Shown piece by piece: positions 31,173-40,298 of a DNA stretch of 64,000 nucleotides; positions within the stretch are counted from its first letter, which is position 1, and every line of letters begins with the position of its first letter. The notes under the pieces were generated by a model. The model was given only the letters and a program-made list of their open reading frames with translations, was not told the origin of the DNA and made no database searches. Origin of the DNA: Shimia aestuarii (lineage in GTDB: Bacteria > Pseudomonadota > Alphaproteobacteria > Rhodobacterales > Rhodobacteraceae); assembly GCF_022814865.1 (NCBI RefSeq), contig NZ_JAKVRD010000006.1, positions 62,001-126,000 of the forward strand. The letters run 5' to 3'. The position numbers were made by a program, and so were the translations under genes.

Positions 31173-32351
31173 ATGACGATAATGACCGTGTCCAAGACGT
31201 TGCTTGAAGAGGCCAAGGCGCTTCTGGGTGAACTGATCGCCTTCGAAACCGTATCGAGCGCGAGCAATCTCGACATGATCGCCCATCTCGCGCGGCACCT
31301 GCAAGAAAGCGGTGCCGACGTCGAGATCCTGCATGACGAGACCGGCACCAAGGCCAATCTCTTTGCCACAATCGGACCGCGCAAGGACGGCGGAATTGTC
31401 TTGTCTGGGCATTCCGACGTCGTCCCGGTTCTGGATCAGGACTGGACCAGCGATCCGTTCCGCATGGAAGAGCGCGACGGCAAGCTCTATGGCCGTGGCA
31501 CCTGCGACATGAAGGGATTCATTGCAGCGGCTGTTGCGATGGCGCCTTTCTACGCGGCACTGAACCCAACGCGCCCGATCCATTTCGCCTTTACCTATGA
31601 CGAGGAAGTCGGCTGTTTCGGGGGGCAGGCGCTTGCCAATAGCCTCAAGGAGCTTGGACTTAAACCTGCGGTGGCGATTGTGGGAGAACCGACCTCGATG
31701 CGGATCATCGAGGGGCACAAGGGCTGTTACGAATACACCACCCGTTTTACCGGCCTCGAAGGCCACGGCAGCGGACCGGAACGTGGTGTCAACGCGGTCG
31801 AATACGCCGTGCGCTATGTCTCCAAGCTCTTGGAACTTAAATCAGAACTTCAGGCTCGCGCGCCCAAGGAAAGCCGCTTTGATCCGCCTTGGACAACGAT
31901 CAACACCGGCTCTTTGGTCGGCGGCGTGGCCCATAATGTGATCCCCGGAAAGGCCCAGATCGAATGGGAGATGCGCCCGGTGCAGCGTTCGGACGCGGAT
32001 CATGTCAAATCCGTCCTGGCGGCCTTTTGCGATGAAGAACTCCTGCCGCAGATGCGCGCCGTCTGCCCGGACGCAGGTATCGAAACCGAGATCATCGGAG
32101 AGGTCGATGGGCTTGAACCGGTCGATCAGAACGAGGCGCGCGATATCGTCATGGAGCTTACTGGTGCCAATGGGGCCGATCTCGTGCCGTTCGGTACCGA
32201 AGCAGGTATCTTCCAAGGCCTCGGCATGAATGTTGTCGTCTGCGGTCCTGGCTCGATCGAACAGGCGCACAAGCCTGATGAGTTCCTTGAGGTTGAGCAA
32301 CTCTCGCAATGCCTCGCGATGTTGGGTAGGCTCTCGCATAAACTGGTCTGA
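31173..32351 (+). CDS. Acetylornithine-deacetylase-like M20 metallohydrolase
   Basis: A 392-residue M20 family protein close to ArgE. The metal-binding motifs are LSGHSDVVPV (His, Asp), RGTCDMKGFIAA, the catalytic pair in YDEEVGCFGG and the His near the end in QAHKPDEFLEVEQ. A dimerisation domain lies at about residues 180-290. ArgE removes the acetyl group from N-acetylornithine; coming right after an ectoine-hydrolase-like gene, deacetylation of a related N-acetyl diamino acid is an attractive inference. Its ribosome-binding site is weak and a second ATG three codons in is possible. The gene is followed by the YihY gene after 17 bp. Confidence 0.82.
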   Translation: MTIMTVSKTLLEEAKALLGELIAFETVSSASNLDMIAHLARHLQESGADVEILHDETGTKANLFATIGPRKDGGIVLSGHSDVVPVLDQDWTSDPFRMEERDGKLYGRGTCDMKGFIAAAVAMAPFYAALNPTRPIHFAFTYDEEVGCFGGQALANSLKELGLKPAVAIVGEPTSMRIIEGHKGCYEYTTRFTGLEGHGSGPERGVNAVEYAVRYVSKLLELKSELQARAPKESRFDPPWTTINTGSLVGGVAHNVIPGKAQIEWEMRPVQRSDADHVKSVLAAFCDEELLPQMRAVCPDAGIETEIIGEVDGLEPVDQNEARDIVMELTGANGADLVPFGTEAGIFQGLGMNVVVCGPGSIEQAHKPDEFLEVEQLSQCLAMLGRLSHKLV

Positions 32352-32368
32352 CCCAAGAGGCAGCAGAT

Positions 32369-33229
32369 ATGCAGATCTTCGCAACGGCGCTCTGGGATGC
32401 GCTTAACCGGTTCCTCAACAAGGGTGGCACGGTGCGGGCGAGTCATGTCGCGCTCTCGATGATGCTTGCGATCTTTCCCTTTTGCCTCCTGGCCTTATCG
32501 CTTGCCGGCGTCGTGAGCCGGATCGGCCTGACCGGGTCCGAGACCGAGCTGGGCGATATCCTCAACCTCGTGTTCGGGTCGTGGCCTGACACGATTGCCG
32601 ACCCCATCGAAGGAGAGGTGCGCGCGGTGATGGAGACCAGCGATGGATCAATCATCACGCTTGGTGCCTTGCTGACCATTCTTTTTGCCTCGAACGGGTT
32701 CGATGCGATCCGCATCGCTGTCAGCGAGGCTTATCATGACCGGGATCCGCGCCCCCTCTGGAAGCGCCGACTTATCGCCGCCGGGTTCGCAGTCGGCGGG
32801 GCATTGTTGGTAACAGTCTCGGGGCTTTTTGGTGTGGTGATCCCGGTCTATGTGCGACTTGTCTCGGAGTACGCGCCGATCCTGCATCTTGATATCGTGA
32901 CCCATGAAACGGTCGTATTTTGGCTCACGAGTTTCGTACTTCTGGCCGGTCTCGTGGCGATCCACAAATGGCTGCCGGGCGTCAAACGTCCTTTGAAAGC
33001 GATTTTGCCGGGGGTCATCCTCACGGTGGTTCTCTGGGTCATCATCGCCTATGGCTTCGATTTCTACGTGCGCAATTTTCCAACTTATTCCGTAACTTAC
33101 GCAGGGCTCGCCGGGGTCATTGCGGCTCTGGTCTTCATGTACCTTATGTCCGCGGTGCTTGTCCTCGGAGCGGAATACAACGCGCGCCTTGGCGAGATTG
33201 CACAAGCCCGCAGGCGCCAAAGCTCATAA
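32369..33229 (+). CDS. YihY/BrkB-family inner-membrane protein
   Basis: A 286-residue protein with about six membrane helices and the YihY pattern: KGGTVRASHVALSMMLAIFP near the start, ILFASNGFDAIRIAVSEAYH in the middle, and the conserved YNARLGE near the C-terminus. The family is widespread but its function is unsettled; the old name ribonuclease BN is not supported. It could be a transporter or lipid-associated protein. It ends 6 bp inside the convergent cardiolipin synthase gene, and a membrane-lipid link with that gene is only suggestive. Confidence 0.85.
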   Translation: MQIFATALWDALNRFLNKGGTVRASHVALSMMLAIFPFCLLALSLAGVVSRIGLTGSETELGDILNLVFGSWPDTIADPIEGEVRAVMETSDGSIITLGALLTILFASNGFDAIRIAVSEAYHDRDPRPLWKRRLIAAGFAVGGALLVTVSGLFGVVIPVYVRLVSEYAPILHLDIVTHETVVFWLTSFVLLAGLVAIHKWLPGVKRPLKAILPGVILTVVLWVIIAYGFDFYVRNFPTYSVTYAGLAGVIAALVFMYLMSAVLVLGAEYNARLGEIAQARRRQSS

Positions 33230-34627
33230 GAGCGGCGAGAACAGCCGCGCCACCGGGGCAAGGAGGCGAATCCAAAGCGGCTGAGCCGAAAGGGGCTTGG
33301 TCAGGGGCGTGCTCTTTTCGAAGTCAGCCTTGAGCATCTCCGCCACGGCGCTGGCCGCTTCCCTATCAAAGATCAGGGCAGTGGCTTCGAAGTTCAATCG
33401 GCAGGACCGGCTGTCGAGGTTGATTGTCCCAACCGACGCCATCTGGTCGTCCACCACCATAGATTTCTGATGCATAAACCCGGTGTCATAGAGATAAATC
33501 CCCACACCAGCCTCGCGCATCTCGTCAAAGCAAGCGTATCCGGCAAGGAAGGTGGCCCAGTGATCGGCCCGCGCGGGCACCAAAATCCGCACATCAACGC
33601 CTCGCATGGCCGCGACCTTGAGAGCCGACATCACATCACCCTCGGGGACGAAGTAAGGGGACGCTATCCAAAGGCGCACCTGTGCCATCTGCGCGGCCGT
33701 ACAGAAGTAGAGCGTCCCGGTTTCAAACTCATCGGCAGGGCCGCTGGCAAGGAGGAGGGCGTCCTTGTCGGCAGCGGCGGTTCCCGCCTCCCAGTTCAGG
33801 TATTCGAACAGGCTTTCATCCGTAGCCCAAATCCAATCCTCGCAGTAGACCAGTTGAAGCTGCGACACGACTGGCCCATGAAGCACGCAGGCGGTATCGC
33901 GCCATGGTCCCATCGCCCCGTGGCCAAGGTATTCGTCTCCGACGTTGAGACCGCCGATAAAACCCTGTTTTCCATCAACAATCACGCATTTTCGATGATT
34001 GCGAAAATTGATCTGGCGGCGGTTGCTCGGCCCGCGCAGGGCGTTGCTATCGAGGATGCGGATACCGGCCTTGGTTAGTCGCTTGAGATAGGCGCGTGTG
34101 AGGCGTGAAGAGCCAATCGCATCATAAAGCACATAGACACGCACCCCACGTGTGGCGGCTTGGTGCAGACGCTCTGCAAGCGCGGCGCCGATCTCATCAT
34201 CGCGCAAGATATAGAACTGCAGAAGGATATATTCATCTGCGGCGTCTATCATGTTGAAAATACGCGCAAATGTCTCTTCCCCATCAATCAGGAGCTCAAA
34301 GTCGTTCCCCGACAAGACCCGCGAAGCTGCGAGCCGCTCAAAGGCGGGAAATGGCGCGGGGTTTCCTTTCGGCGGAAAAAGCTGGCGGGCCTGTTCTATC
34401 CCGTCGAGCACACGCTGCGAGGCACGGCGGGCCACGACATAGCCAAGATGTTTACGATGGCCGAGAAAGAGGTAGCTGATCACCGCGAGGTAGGGCGCGG
34501 CAAGAAGGAAGACGACCCAAGCCACGGCCCCTTGTGGGGTTCGGGCGCTGCGCATGGCACGCATAGCAAAGATCACCGCGACGATCTCGAGGAGGATCAG
34601 GGCAAAGAGAGAGAGACTTGCCGTCAA
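33224..34627 (-). CDS. cls: Cardiolipin synthase (phospholipase D family)
   Basis: A protein of about 467 residues that should condense two phosphatidylglycerol molecules into cardiolipin at the inner membrane. Two membrane helices lie at the N-terminus. Both HKD motifs are complete: NHRKCVIVDGKQGFIGG and HQKSMVVDDQMASVGTINLD. I prefer the TTG at 34627 as start because a GGGAG site lies eight bases upstream and the length then fits the family; an ATG at 34669 is the alternative, and still longer versions would run into the divergent ligase gene. The phosphatidylserine-synthase relatives have shorter N-termini, so cardiolipin synthase is favoured. Confidence 0.88.
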   Translation of the reverse strand: MTASLSLFALILLEIVAVIFAMRAMRSARTPQGAVAWVVFLLAAPYLAVISYLFLGHRKHLGYVVARRASQRVLDGIEQARQLFPPKGNPAPFPAFERLAASRVLSGNDFELLIDGEETFARIFNMIDAADEYILLQFYILRDDEIGAALAERLHQAATRGVRVYVLYDAIGSSRLTRAYLKRLTKAGIRILDSNALRGPSNRRQINFRNHRKCVIVDGKQGFIGGLNVGDEYLGHGAMGPWRDTACVLHGPVVSQLQLVYCEDWIWATDESLFEYLNWEAGTAAADKDALLLASGPADEFETGTLYFCTAAQMAQVRLWIASPYFVPEGDVMSALKVAAMRGVDVRILVPARADHWATFLAGYACFDEMREAGVGIYLYDTGFMHQKSMVVDDQMASVGTINLDSRSCRLNFEATALIFDREAASAVAEMLKADFEKSTPLTKPLSAQPLWIRLLAPVARLFSPLL

Positions 34628-34784
34628 AGGGGGCTCCCGGGCGATGGTTCTCTCAAAGCCTAGCCCCATCCCGACGCGGTTGCAAAGGCGGGGCGACGCA
34701 ACGGCGAATGCGGCAGAGATTGCGCGCGCAAGAGAAGGCGCTATGCTCCCCTCCGAGGAGATTAGAAGAGGGAGGGAGGCTTTC

Positions 34785-36380
34785 ATGCAGAGCAGCATCG
34801 GGGCGTTTTTCAAAGAAAAATCAGAGCATTACCGGAAGAACGAGTTTCTTGCCGTGCCTGCAGATGCAGGCCGCGCCTATCACCCTGACGGCTATGCGAT
34901 CAGCTATGAAGAGGCCGGCCAGCTTGTCCAGCGCTGGCAAGACAGGCTACAGCGCGCTGGCTACGGCTTTGGCGACCGGGTCGCGGTTCTTCTTGGCAAT
35001 CGGCCCGAGATGATGCTCTTGAAGCTTGCTCTCAACGGTTTGGGGATGAGCTGGGTGCCTGTAAACCCGGACTATCGGCCAAACGAGGTGGCGTACCTTC
35101 TTGATGACAGCCGGGCTTCGCTCGCCATTGCCGCGCCGGAACTTGCCGCTCTGATGCGCGACGGGATCGCGGAGGCGGCGCGCGACGTGGCGATGGTGGA
35201 GATGTCCGAAGATCTGCCGGACCTGCCGCAAGGGACGGGCGGCGCCGAAGGCGTCATCGATGGGAGCACAGAGGCGAGTCTGATCTACACCTCTGGCACG
35301 ACCGGACGGCCCAAGGGCTGTATCCTGAGCCATGCATACGAGCTCGACATGGGGCGATGGTATGCGACGCGCGGCGGGTTGATCGACTTTCGAGATGGTC
35401 AGGATCGCATCTACAACCCACTTCCACTTTTCCATGTAAATGCCGGAATTATAACGTTTTATTGTGCAATCGACAAAGGCAACTGCCAGATTATCCCAGA
35501 GAGGTTTCGGGCCAATTCCTGGTGGCGCGAGCTTTCGGAAACCGGGGCGACCGTGGTGCATTACCTCGGCATCGTGATCCCGGCCTTGATGAACCTCCCC
35601 GAGAGCCCGTGGGACCACACCCACAAGGTGCGTTTTGCCGTGGGGGCCGGTGTTGAACCGACGTTGCATCGACCCTTTGAAGAACGGTTTGGGTTCCCCT
35701 TGATCGAGGTCTGGGGCATGACCGAGATGTGCCGCATCCTTGGCGACAACCACGAACCCCGCCAGATCGACACCCGCGCCATGGGGCGACCGTCTCCGGG
35801 CCTCGAGGTACGCGTGGTCGATCAGGACGACAATGAGGTACCCCGAGGCACTCCCGGCGAGATGACCCTGCGCTATAGCGCCGAAGAGCCACGGCGCGGA
35901 TTCTTCTCGGGCTATCTCAACCTGCCGGAGGCAACGGAAGAGGCGTGGAAGGGCGGTTGGTTTCATACAGGCGACACGGTCGTGATGGATGAGAGCGGGA
36001 TGGTGTTTTTTGTGGATCGCAAGAAAAACATCATACGGCGCAGTGGTGAAAACATTGCTGCGGCCGAGATCGAAGCCTGTTTGCAGGAGCATCCCAAGGT
36101 CGAAAGGGTGGCCGTTTTGGCGGTCGAGGACGCGATGCGGGACGAAGAGGTCATGGCCTGCGTAACCGTCACGGGCACCACAGACGCGGCGATGGCGGAC
36201 GATCTTTTTGCGTGGTGTTTCAAGCGGTTGGCCTATTACAAGGCGCCCGGCTGGATTCGGTTTGTGGACGAGATTCCAGTCACTGGAACCCAGAAAATCC
36301 AGAAACACGCGATGTTTTCCGAAGGGCAAGACCCGACCGAGGGGGCACATGATTTCCGCCCTCGCAAGAAGCGGGGTTAA
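34785..36380 (+). CDS. AMP-dependent acyl-CoA ligase
   Basis: A 531-residue ANL-superfamily ligase from the ATG at 34785, which has GGGAGGGAGG upstream. Motifs: phosphate loop YTSGTTGRPKGCILSH, the A5 motif EVWGMTEMC, GWFHTGDTVVMD and the hinge DRKKNIIRRSGENIAAAEIE; the catalytic Lys is in GTQKIQKHAM. The pattern resembles crotonobetaine/carnitine-CoA ligases and the ATP-dependent acyl-CoA synthetases of roseobacters. It stands alone here, divergent from cardiolipin synthase and followed by the convergent one-carbon operon, so its acid substrate cannot be guessed from context. Confidence 0.87.
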   Translation: MQSSIGAFFKEKSEHYRKNEFLAVPADAGRAYHPDGYAISYEEAGQLVQRWQDRLQRAGYGFGDRVAVLLGNRPEMMLLKLALNGLGMSWVPVNPDYRPNEVAYLLDDSRASLAIAAPELAALMRDGIAEAARDVAMVEMSEDLPDLPQGTGGAEGVIDGSTEASLIYTSGTTGRPKGCILSHAYELDMGRWYATRGGLIDFRDGQDRIYNPLPLFHVNAGIITFYCAIDKGNCQIIPERFRANSWWRELSETGATVVHYLGIVIPALMNLPESPWDHTHKVRFAVGAGVEPTLHRPFEERFGFPLIEVWGMTEMCRILGDNHEPRQIDTRAMGRPSPGLEVRVVDQDDNEVPRGTPGEMTLRYSAEEPRRGFFSGYLNLPEATEEAWKGGWFHTGDTVVMDESGMVFFVDRKKNIIRRSGENIAAAEIEACLQEHPKVERVAVLAVEDAMRDEEVMACVTVTGTTDAAMADDLFAWCFKRLAYYKAPGWIRFVDEIPVTGTQKIQKHAMFSEGQDPTEGAHDFRPRKKRG

Positions 36381-36499
36381 CGGCGAATCGGACCCTGAAA
36401 CGGGGGGCGGTATCACGTCGGTATTTTGTCGGTATTGCGTCGGTGGAGGGTGCGGATTGTTCCGGGTAACCGAACGTGCGGTGGTTAATTTTCTGAGAA

Positions 36500-36540
36500 A
36501 CAAAAAGAAGAGGGCAAGCGGTCATGCGACCAGCTTGCCC
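36500..36540 (-). terminator. Intrinsic terminator of the one-carbon operon
   Basis: On the minus strand, GGGCAAGC and GCTTGCCC pair as an 8-bp stem, extended by an inner GGTC/GACC stem, and the stem is followed by TCTTCTTTTTG. It lies 34 bp past the stop of the methyltransferase gene, the last gene of the operon, which makes it a good rho-independent terminator. Confidence 0.8.
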
Positions 36541-36573
36541 CCCTGTGATGCTTAGCAGTACGTGAACGCCGGA

Positions 36574-37656
36574 TCAGGCGCGGCGACGGCGGCCCCCGGT
36601 GCGCCCACCACGGCCACGGCCTTCCTGGCCGGGTTTGGCGGGCTGCTTGTTGAAGGAGATCCAAGCCGCGCCACCATCGTCGTTGTTGGTCAGCAGGTTG
36701 GCGGCGCGGATGGCCTCCATTTCCTTGCCGGCGCGCGCCTTGGTCGAACCCATACCGAACATCTGCACGAAGGCTTCGTCGTCCATATCCTCGGGCAGGA
36801 TGATGCCTGCGGCCTGAACCTCAGCCTTCTTCTCGGCAATCTTGGTGGCGTTGATCGGGAGCGCGACCGGGTTCATGATCGCCGAGGTCATGCCAGTGGC
36901 CATGGCCATCGGCAGGAAGGCGTTGTTGACGCCGTGACGGTTCGGCAGACCGAAGGAGATGTTCGACGCGCCACAGGTTGTGTTTACACCAAGCTCGTTC
37001 CGGAGGCGGCGGTTCAGTTCAAAGACCTGAAGGCCAGCGGTGGCCATGGCGCCGATCGGCATGACGAGCGGGTCGACCACGATGTCATGCGCGGGGATGC
37101 CGAAATCGGCGGCGCGCTCGACAATCTTCTTGGCGACGGCGAAGCGGACCTCGGGATCTTCGGAGATGCCGGTGTCGTCGTTGGAGATCGCCACGACCGG
37201 GACGTTGTATTTCTTGACCAGCGGAAGAACCACTTCGAGACGCTCTTCCTCGCCGGTGACGGAGTTGAGGAGGGGGCGGCCTTCGGCGGCTTCGAGACCG
37301 GCCTCGAGCGCGCCGGGCACCGAGGAGTCGATGCAGAGCGGGCAGTCGGTCACGGCCTGCACGCGGGTCACGAGCTCGCGCATCAGGTCGGGTTCGACGA
37401 AGTTGTTGTCGGCATAGCGCGGGTCTTCGGCCATCTTGTTGGAAAAGACAGCGCCCGAGTTGATGTCGAGCACGGTGGCCCCAGCGGCCACCTGTGCCAG
37501 AGCATCAGCTTCGACGCGGGAGAAATCTCCACGCTCAAGCTCTTCGTTGAGGATCTTGCGACCCGTGGGGTTGATGCGTTCGCCGATAACGGTGAACGGC
37601 TGGTCAAACCCCATGATCGTGGTTTTCGACTTCGATTCGATGATTGTACGGGTCAT
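36574..37656 (-). CDS. Methyltetrahydrofolate:corrinoid methyltransferase-like protein
   Basis: A 360-residue pterin-binding TIM-barrel protein related to the methyltetrahydrofolate domain of MetH and to AcsE/MtgA-type methyltransferases. FTVIGERINPTGRKIL is the pterin-binding segment, followed by ATVLDINSGA, PLCIDSSVPGALE and VDPLVMPIG. The C-terminus ends in an Arg/Gly-rich tail (GRGRGGRTGGRRRRA) of about 17 residues, unusual for the family and positively charged. It should move methyl groups between tetrahydrofolate and a corrinoid protein, but no corrinoid protein or reactivase gene is in the window. The ATG at 37656 is used; the frame runs upstream into metF. It lies 10 bp after metF. 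Confidence 0.85.
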   Translation of the reverse strand: MTRTIIESKSKTTIMGFDQPFTVIGERINPTGRKILNEELERGDFSRVEADALAQVAAGATVLDINSGAVFSNKMAEDPRYADNNFVEPDLMRELVTRVQAVTDCPLCIDSSVPGALEAGLEAAEGRPLLNSVTGEEERLEVVLPLVKKYNVPVVAISNDDTGISEDPEVRFAVAKKIVERAADFGIPAHDIVVDPLVMPIGAMATAGLQVFELNRRLRNELGVNTTCGASNISFGLPNRHGVNNAFLPMAMATGMTSAIMNPVALPINATKIAEKKAEVQAAGIILPEDMDDEAFVQMFGMGSTKARAGKEMEAIRAANLLTNNDDGGAAWISFNKQPAKPGQEGRGRGGRTGGRRRRA

Positions 37657-37666
37657 TGGTCGTCCT

Positions 37667-38593
37667 TCAGGAAGCGTTTGCGGGCGTGGTCGAAGAGCCG
37701 CCGTTCTCGATGGCCCAGGTGGCGTTGGTCTTGATACCGCCAAGCGGGAAGAAGTGCACCTTCTCGATGTTGAAATCCGGGTTCGCGGCTTTGTGGGCGG
37801 CAAGCTCGGCAATCACGTCGGTCGGCTCGTAGGGCAGGAGCAGCTTGGAGACATCCATGGCGCGCTTCTGAAGCACCTTGAGCGAGGGGCCGACGCCACA
37901 GGCGATGGCAAATTTGATCAGGGTCTGCAGCTTGGCCGGACCGGCGATGCCGATATGGATCGGCAGGTCGATACCCGCGTCCTTGAGGCTGTCGGCCCAT
38001 GCGATGATCGGCTTGGCGTCAAACGCGAACTGGGTCGCGAGCGCCATCTTGGCATCGGTGGTTTCCGAGAATTTCTGTTTCCAGCGCAGGGCATCCATGA
38101 CGTTGGCCATGCTGCCGTCGGGATCGATGTCCTTGTTGCCTTCCGGGTGCCCGGCGACGTGCAGGTTGGTGAATCCCGCCTTGTCGAAGGCGCCGGTCTC
38201 GAGGAGCTGCATGGAGCTATCGAACGCGCCGTGGGGCGTGTCGACGCCACCGGCAAGCAGGAGCGCCTGTTTCACGCCAGCTTCGCCCTGATACATGGCG
38301 ATCCAGTTCTCGAGCGTCGCCTTGTCCTTGATGATGCGCGCCGGGAAGTGCGGCATCACCGGATAGCCTTCGTCGGCGAGACGCTTGGCGGTGGCGACCA
38401 TTTCCTCGATGGGCGTGCCTTCGATATGGGCGATGTAGACGCGCGTGCCTTCGGGCAGCAGGTCGCGGAAGTTTTCAACCTTGGCGGCCGTGCGCGGCAT
38501 GACCTCGATCGAATAGCCTTCGAGGAAGGCAACGACGTCGGCAGAGGCGCCGATGGGGCCTTCGGTCTTTTTTCTGAAATTCAGCAGTGCCAT
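37667..38593 (-). CDS. metF: Methylenetetrahydrofolate reductase
   Basis: A 308-residue MetF-family protein: SIEVMPRTAAKVENFRDLLP near residue 30, VYIAHIEGTPIEEM, VMPHFPARIIKD and the QALLLAGGVDTPHGAFDSS segment near residue 115 match the flavin- and folate-binding barrel. It interconverts 5,10-methylene- and 5-methyl-tetrahydrofolate. It is somewhat divergent from the MetF that serves methionine synthesis, and the linked methyltransferase and Virulence_fact genes suggest a demethylation pathway that feeds methyl groups into the folate pool for oxidation. The second of two adjacent ATGs (38593) is better spaced from GGGAGG. Confidence 0.82.
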   Translation of the reverse strand: MALLNFRKKTEGPIGASADVVAFLEGYSIEVMPRTAAKVENFRDLLPEGTRVYIAHIEGTPIEEMVATAKRLADEGYPVMPHFPARIIKDKATLENWIAMYQGEAGVKQALLLAGGVDTPHGAFDSSMQLLETGAFDKAGFTNLHVAGHPEGNKDIDPDGSMANVMDALRWKQKFSETTDAKMALATQFAFDAKPIIAWADSLKDAGIDLPIHIGIAGPAKLQTLIKFAIACGVGPSLKVLQKRAMDVSKLLLPYEPTDVIAELAAHKAANPDFNIEKVHFFPLGGIKTNATWAIENGGSSTTPANAS

Positions 38594-38619
38594 CATGGCC
38601 TCCCAGAGTGATGCGCGGG

Positions 38620-38916
38620 TCATGCCCAGCCTTCGTTGTCGATCAGCGCCTTGAGGCGGTCCTGATCAAATTCCGTATCGAGACGGGCCGCTTCGGCCTC
38701 GGCCACGTCAGCCGCCTCGCCCTCCACCGGGTAGGGATCTGCCTTGCGCCATTCAGCCAGGTAAGCGTCGGCATCCTTGGCGCCGATCTTCATGGCCGCA
38801 CGGTCAATCGCCTGTTCGAAACGCTCGGGGAGCTGTTTCTTGGCGCCACGACGCCCTTTGCCCACAATCACTTGGGCCGGGATATCGCGCCAGTAGACGA
38901 CAGTCACATCAGGCAT
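38620..38916 (-). CDS. Small Virulence_fact-family protein
   Basis: A 98-residue protein starting MPDVTVVYWRDIPAQVIVGK, with a conserved RRGAKKQLPERFEQAIDRAA stretch near residues 24-43 and an acidic C-terminus. It belongs to the family annotated as virulence factor in many alphaproteobacteria; the name is not informative. It is regularly found beside metF and methyltetrahydrofolate methyltransferase genes, as here (26 bp before metF), so it may be an accessory protein of the methyl-transfer pathway. Start chosen at 38916. Confidence 0.75.
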   Translation of the reverse strand: MPDVTVVYWRDIPAQVIVGKGRRGAKKQLPERFEQAIDRAAMKIGAKDADAYLAEWRKADPYPVEGEAADVAEAEAARLDTEFDQDRLKALIDNEGWA

Positions 38917-39149
38917 GGTTTGATTCCTTCCGGTTAACGCATTCTTCCTAGGACAGCGCGCCCGACGGACAGTGCACGTTTTCGACAGAACACTCGTCAA
39001 GTGCGACGCGCACGCTTGTAACGGAGCCAAGACAGAGAGGCACACGCATATTCTTCATGTTCATGATGAGGGGAAGCTGCGGTGTTGCTATTGCGCGGGC
39101 GCCGGGGAGTGACTAGGTTTGAGGTAACTCGAAATGGAGGGCGTGACTG

Positions 39150-40262
39150 ATGGCGCCCAAGCGTCCCAAAGGTGCGGGCGCATTCCCGAAACCGGTTGAG
39201 AGCCCCGCGCCGAAACCGCCCGATCCCAGCGAACTTTATGCCGCGCTGGATCTGGGCACCAATAGTTGCCGCATGTTGATTGCCCAGCCAAAGGGCAATC
39301 AATTCCATGTGGTCGACAGTTTTTCGAAATCCGTGCAACTCGGGGCAGGCCTCGAGAGCACCGGGCGTCTTTCGCGCGGCTCGATGCGGCGCACGGTGCA
39401 GGCGCTTCGGATTTGTCAGCAGAAACTCAAGCGTCACAAGGTCAAGCGGATGCGGCTTGTCGCGACAGAGGCCTGTCGGCGGGCGAAGAACGGGCGCGAT
39501 TTCATGCGTCAGGTGACTCGCGAGACGGGGCTGCGGCTCGACATTATCAAGCCCGAAGAAGAAGCGCGCCTCGCTGTGATTTCCTGCGCGCCGCTGGTCA
39601 GCATGAAGACCGAACAGCTATTGGTGGTGGATATCGGGGGCGGCTCGACGGAATTGGTCTGGATTGACCTCAAGGCGGTGCCGCCGCGCGAGCGCCCGAA
39701 CGCGATCATGCGGCTGCATGCGGGGTTCCATGATCTTGGCAGCCCGTTCCCGGCGGCCAAGGTGGTGGATTGGATATCGGTGCCGTTGGGCGTTGCGACG
39801 CTTCGGGATCAGTTTCAGGACGTGGAAGACGATTCCGCGCGGTTTGCGCTGATGAGTTGGTTCTTTGAAGAAAACCTTGCCGAGTTCGCCCCCTATAAGG
39901 AAATGCCGCCGAGCGAAGGGTTTCAGATCATTGGCACCAGCGGCACGGTCACCACGGTCGCGGCCTCGCATCTTGGGTTGCGCCGCTATGACCGCACCAA
40001 GGTCGACGGGCTTCGGATGACGACGGAACAGATCGACAAGGTGATCCGCAGTTATCTTGACCTTGGGCCGCAGGGGCGGCGGCAGGATCCGCGGATCGGC
40101 CAGGATCGCCAGGCGCTCATCATGTCGGGCGCAGCGATTTTGCAGACTTTGATGCGGTGCTGGCCGACGGACCGGCTTTCGGTGGCGGACCGGGGGCTGC
40201 GCGAGGGGCTTCTTTATGCACAGATGAGCGCCGATGGCGTGCTTGAGGGCACGCCCTATTGA
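39150..40262 (+). CDS. Ppx/GppA-family phosphatase
   Basis: A 370-residue protein of the ASKHA fold. The phosphate-binding loops are YAALDLGTNSCRMLIAQ (about residues 30-46), LVVDIGGGSTELVWI (about 155-169) and IIGTSGTVTTVAASHLG (about 265-281), and the conserved DRGLREGLLY lies at the C-terminus. Members hydrolyse polyphosphate or the 5'-phosphate of pppGpp; this short single-module type lacks the C-terminal HD-like domain, so exact substrate is open. The start has a GGAGG site nine bases upstream. A pair of palindromes separates it from rlmE, on the same strand. Confidence 0.9.
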   Translation: MAPKRPKGAGAFPKPVESPAPKPPDPSELYAALDLGTNSCRMLIAQPKGNQFHVVDSFSKSVQLGAGLESTGRLSRGSMRRTVQALRICQQKLKRHKVKRMRLVATEACRRAKNGRDFMRQVTRETGLRLDIIKPEEEARLAVISCAPLVSMKTEQLLVVDIGGGSTELVWIDLKAVPPRERPNAIMRLHAGFHDLGSPFPAAKVVDWISVPLGVATLRDQFQDVEDDSARFALMSWFFEENLAEFAPYKEMPPSEGFQIIGTSGTVTTVAASHLGLRRYDRTKVDGLRMTTEQIDKVIRSYLDLGPQGRRQDPRIGQDRQALIMSGAAILQTLMRCWPTDRLSVADRGLREGLLYAQMSADGVLEGTPY

Positions 40263-40269
40263 CGGGGGC

Positions 40270-40293
40270 GCCAAGTCTTCTAGAAGACTTGGC
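40270..40293. repeat. 24-bp perfect palindrome between ppx/gppA and rlmE
   Basis: The arms GCCAAGTCTTCT and AGAAGACTTGGC are exact reverse complements with no spacer. The repeat starts 8 bp after the ppx/gppA stop. As RNA it could form a stem only with a few unpaired bases at the tip; no T run follows. It is followed by a second hairpin, which suggests an intergenic repeat unit rather than a simple terminator. Confidence 0.6.
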
Positions 40294-40298
40294 CCGGG

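Noticed and set aside
29702-31384. A 560-codon open frame on the minus strand opposite the M24 gene
   Set aside because: Antisense shadow; the plus-strand protein has a clear family, and the frame overlaps the sulfatase start.
34947-36503. Long minus-strand frame opposite the acyl-CoA ligase
   Set aside because: Antisense to a protein with all ANL motifs; no conserved sequence in the frame itself.
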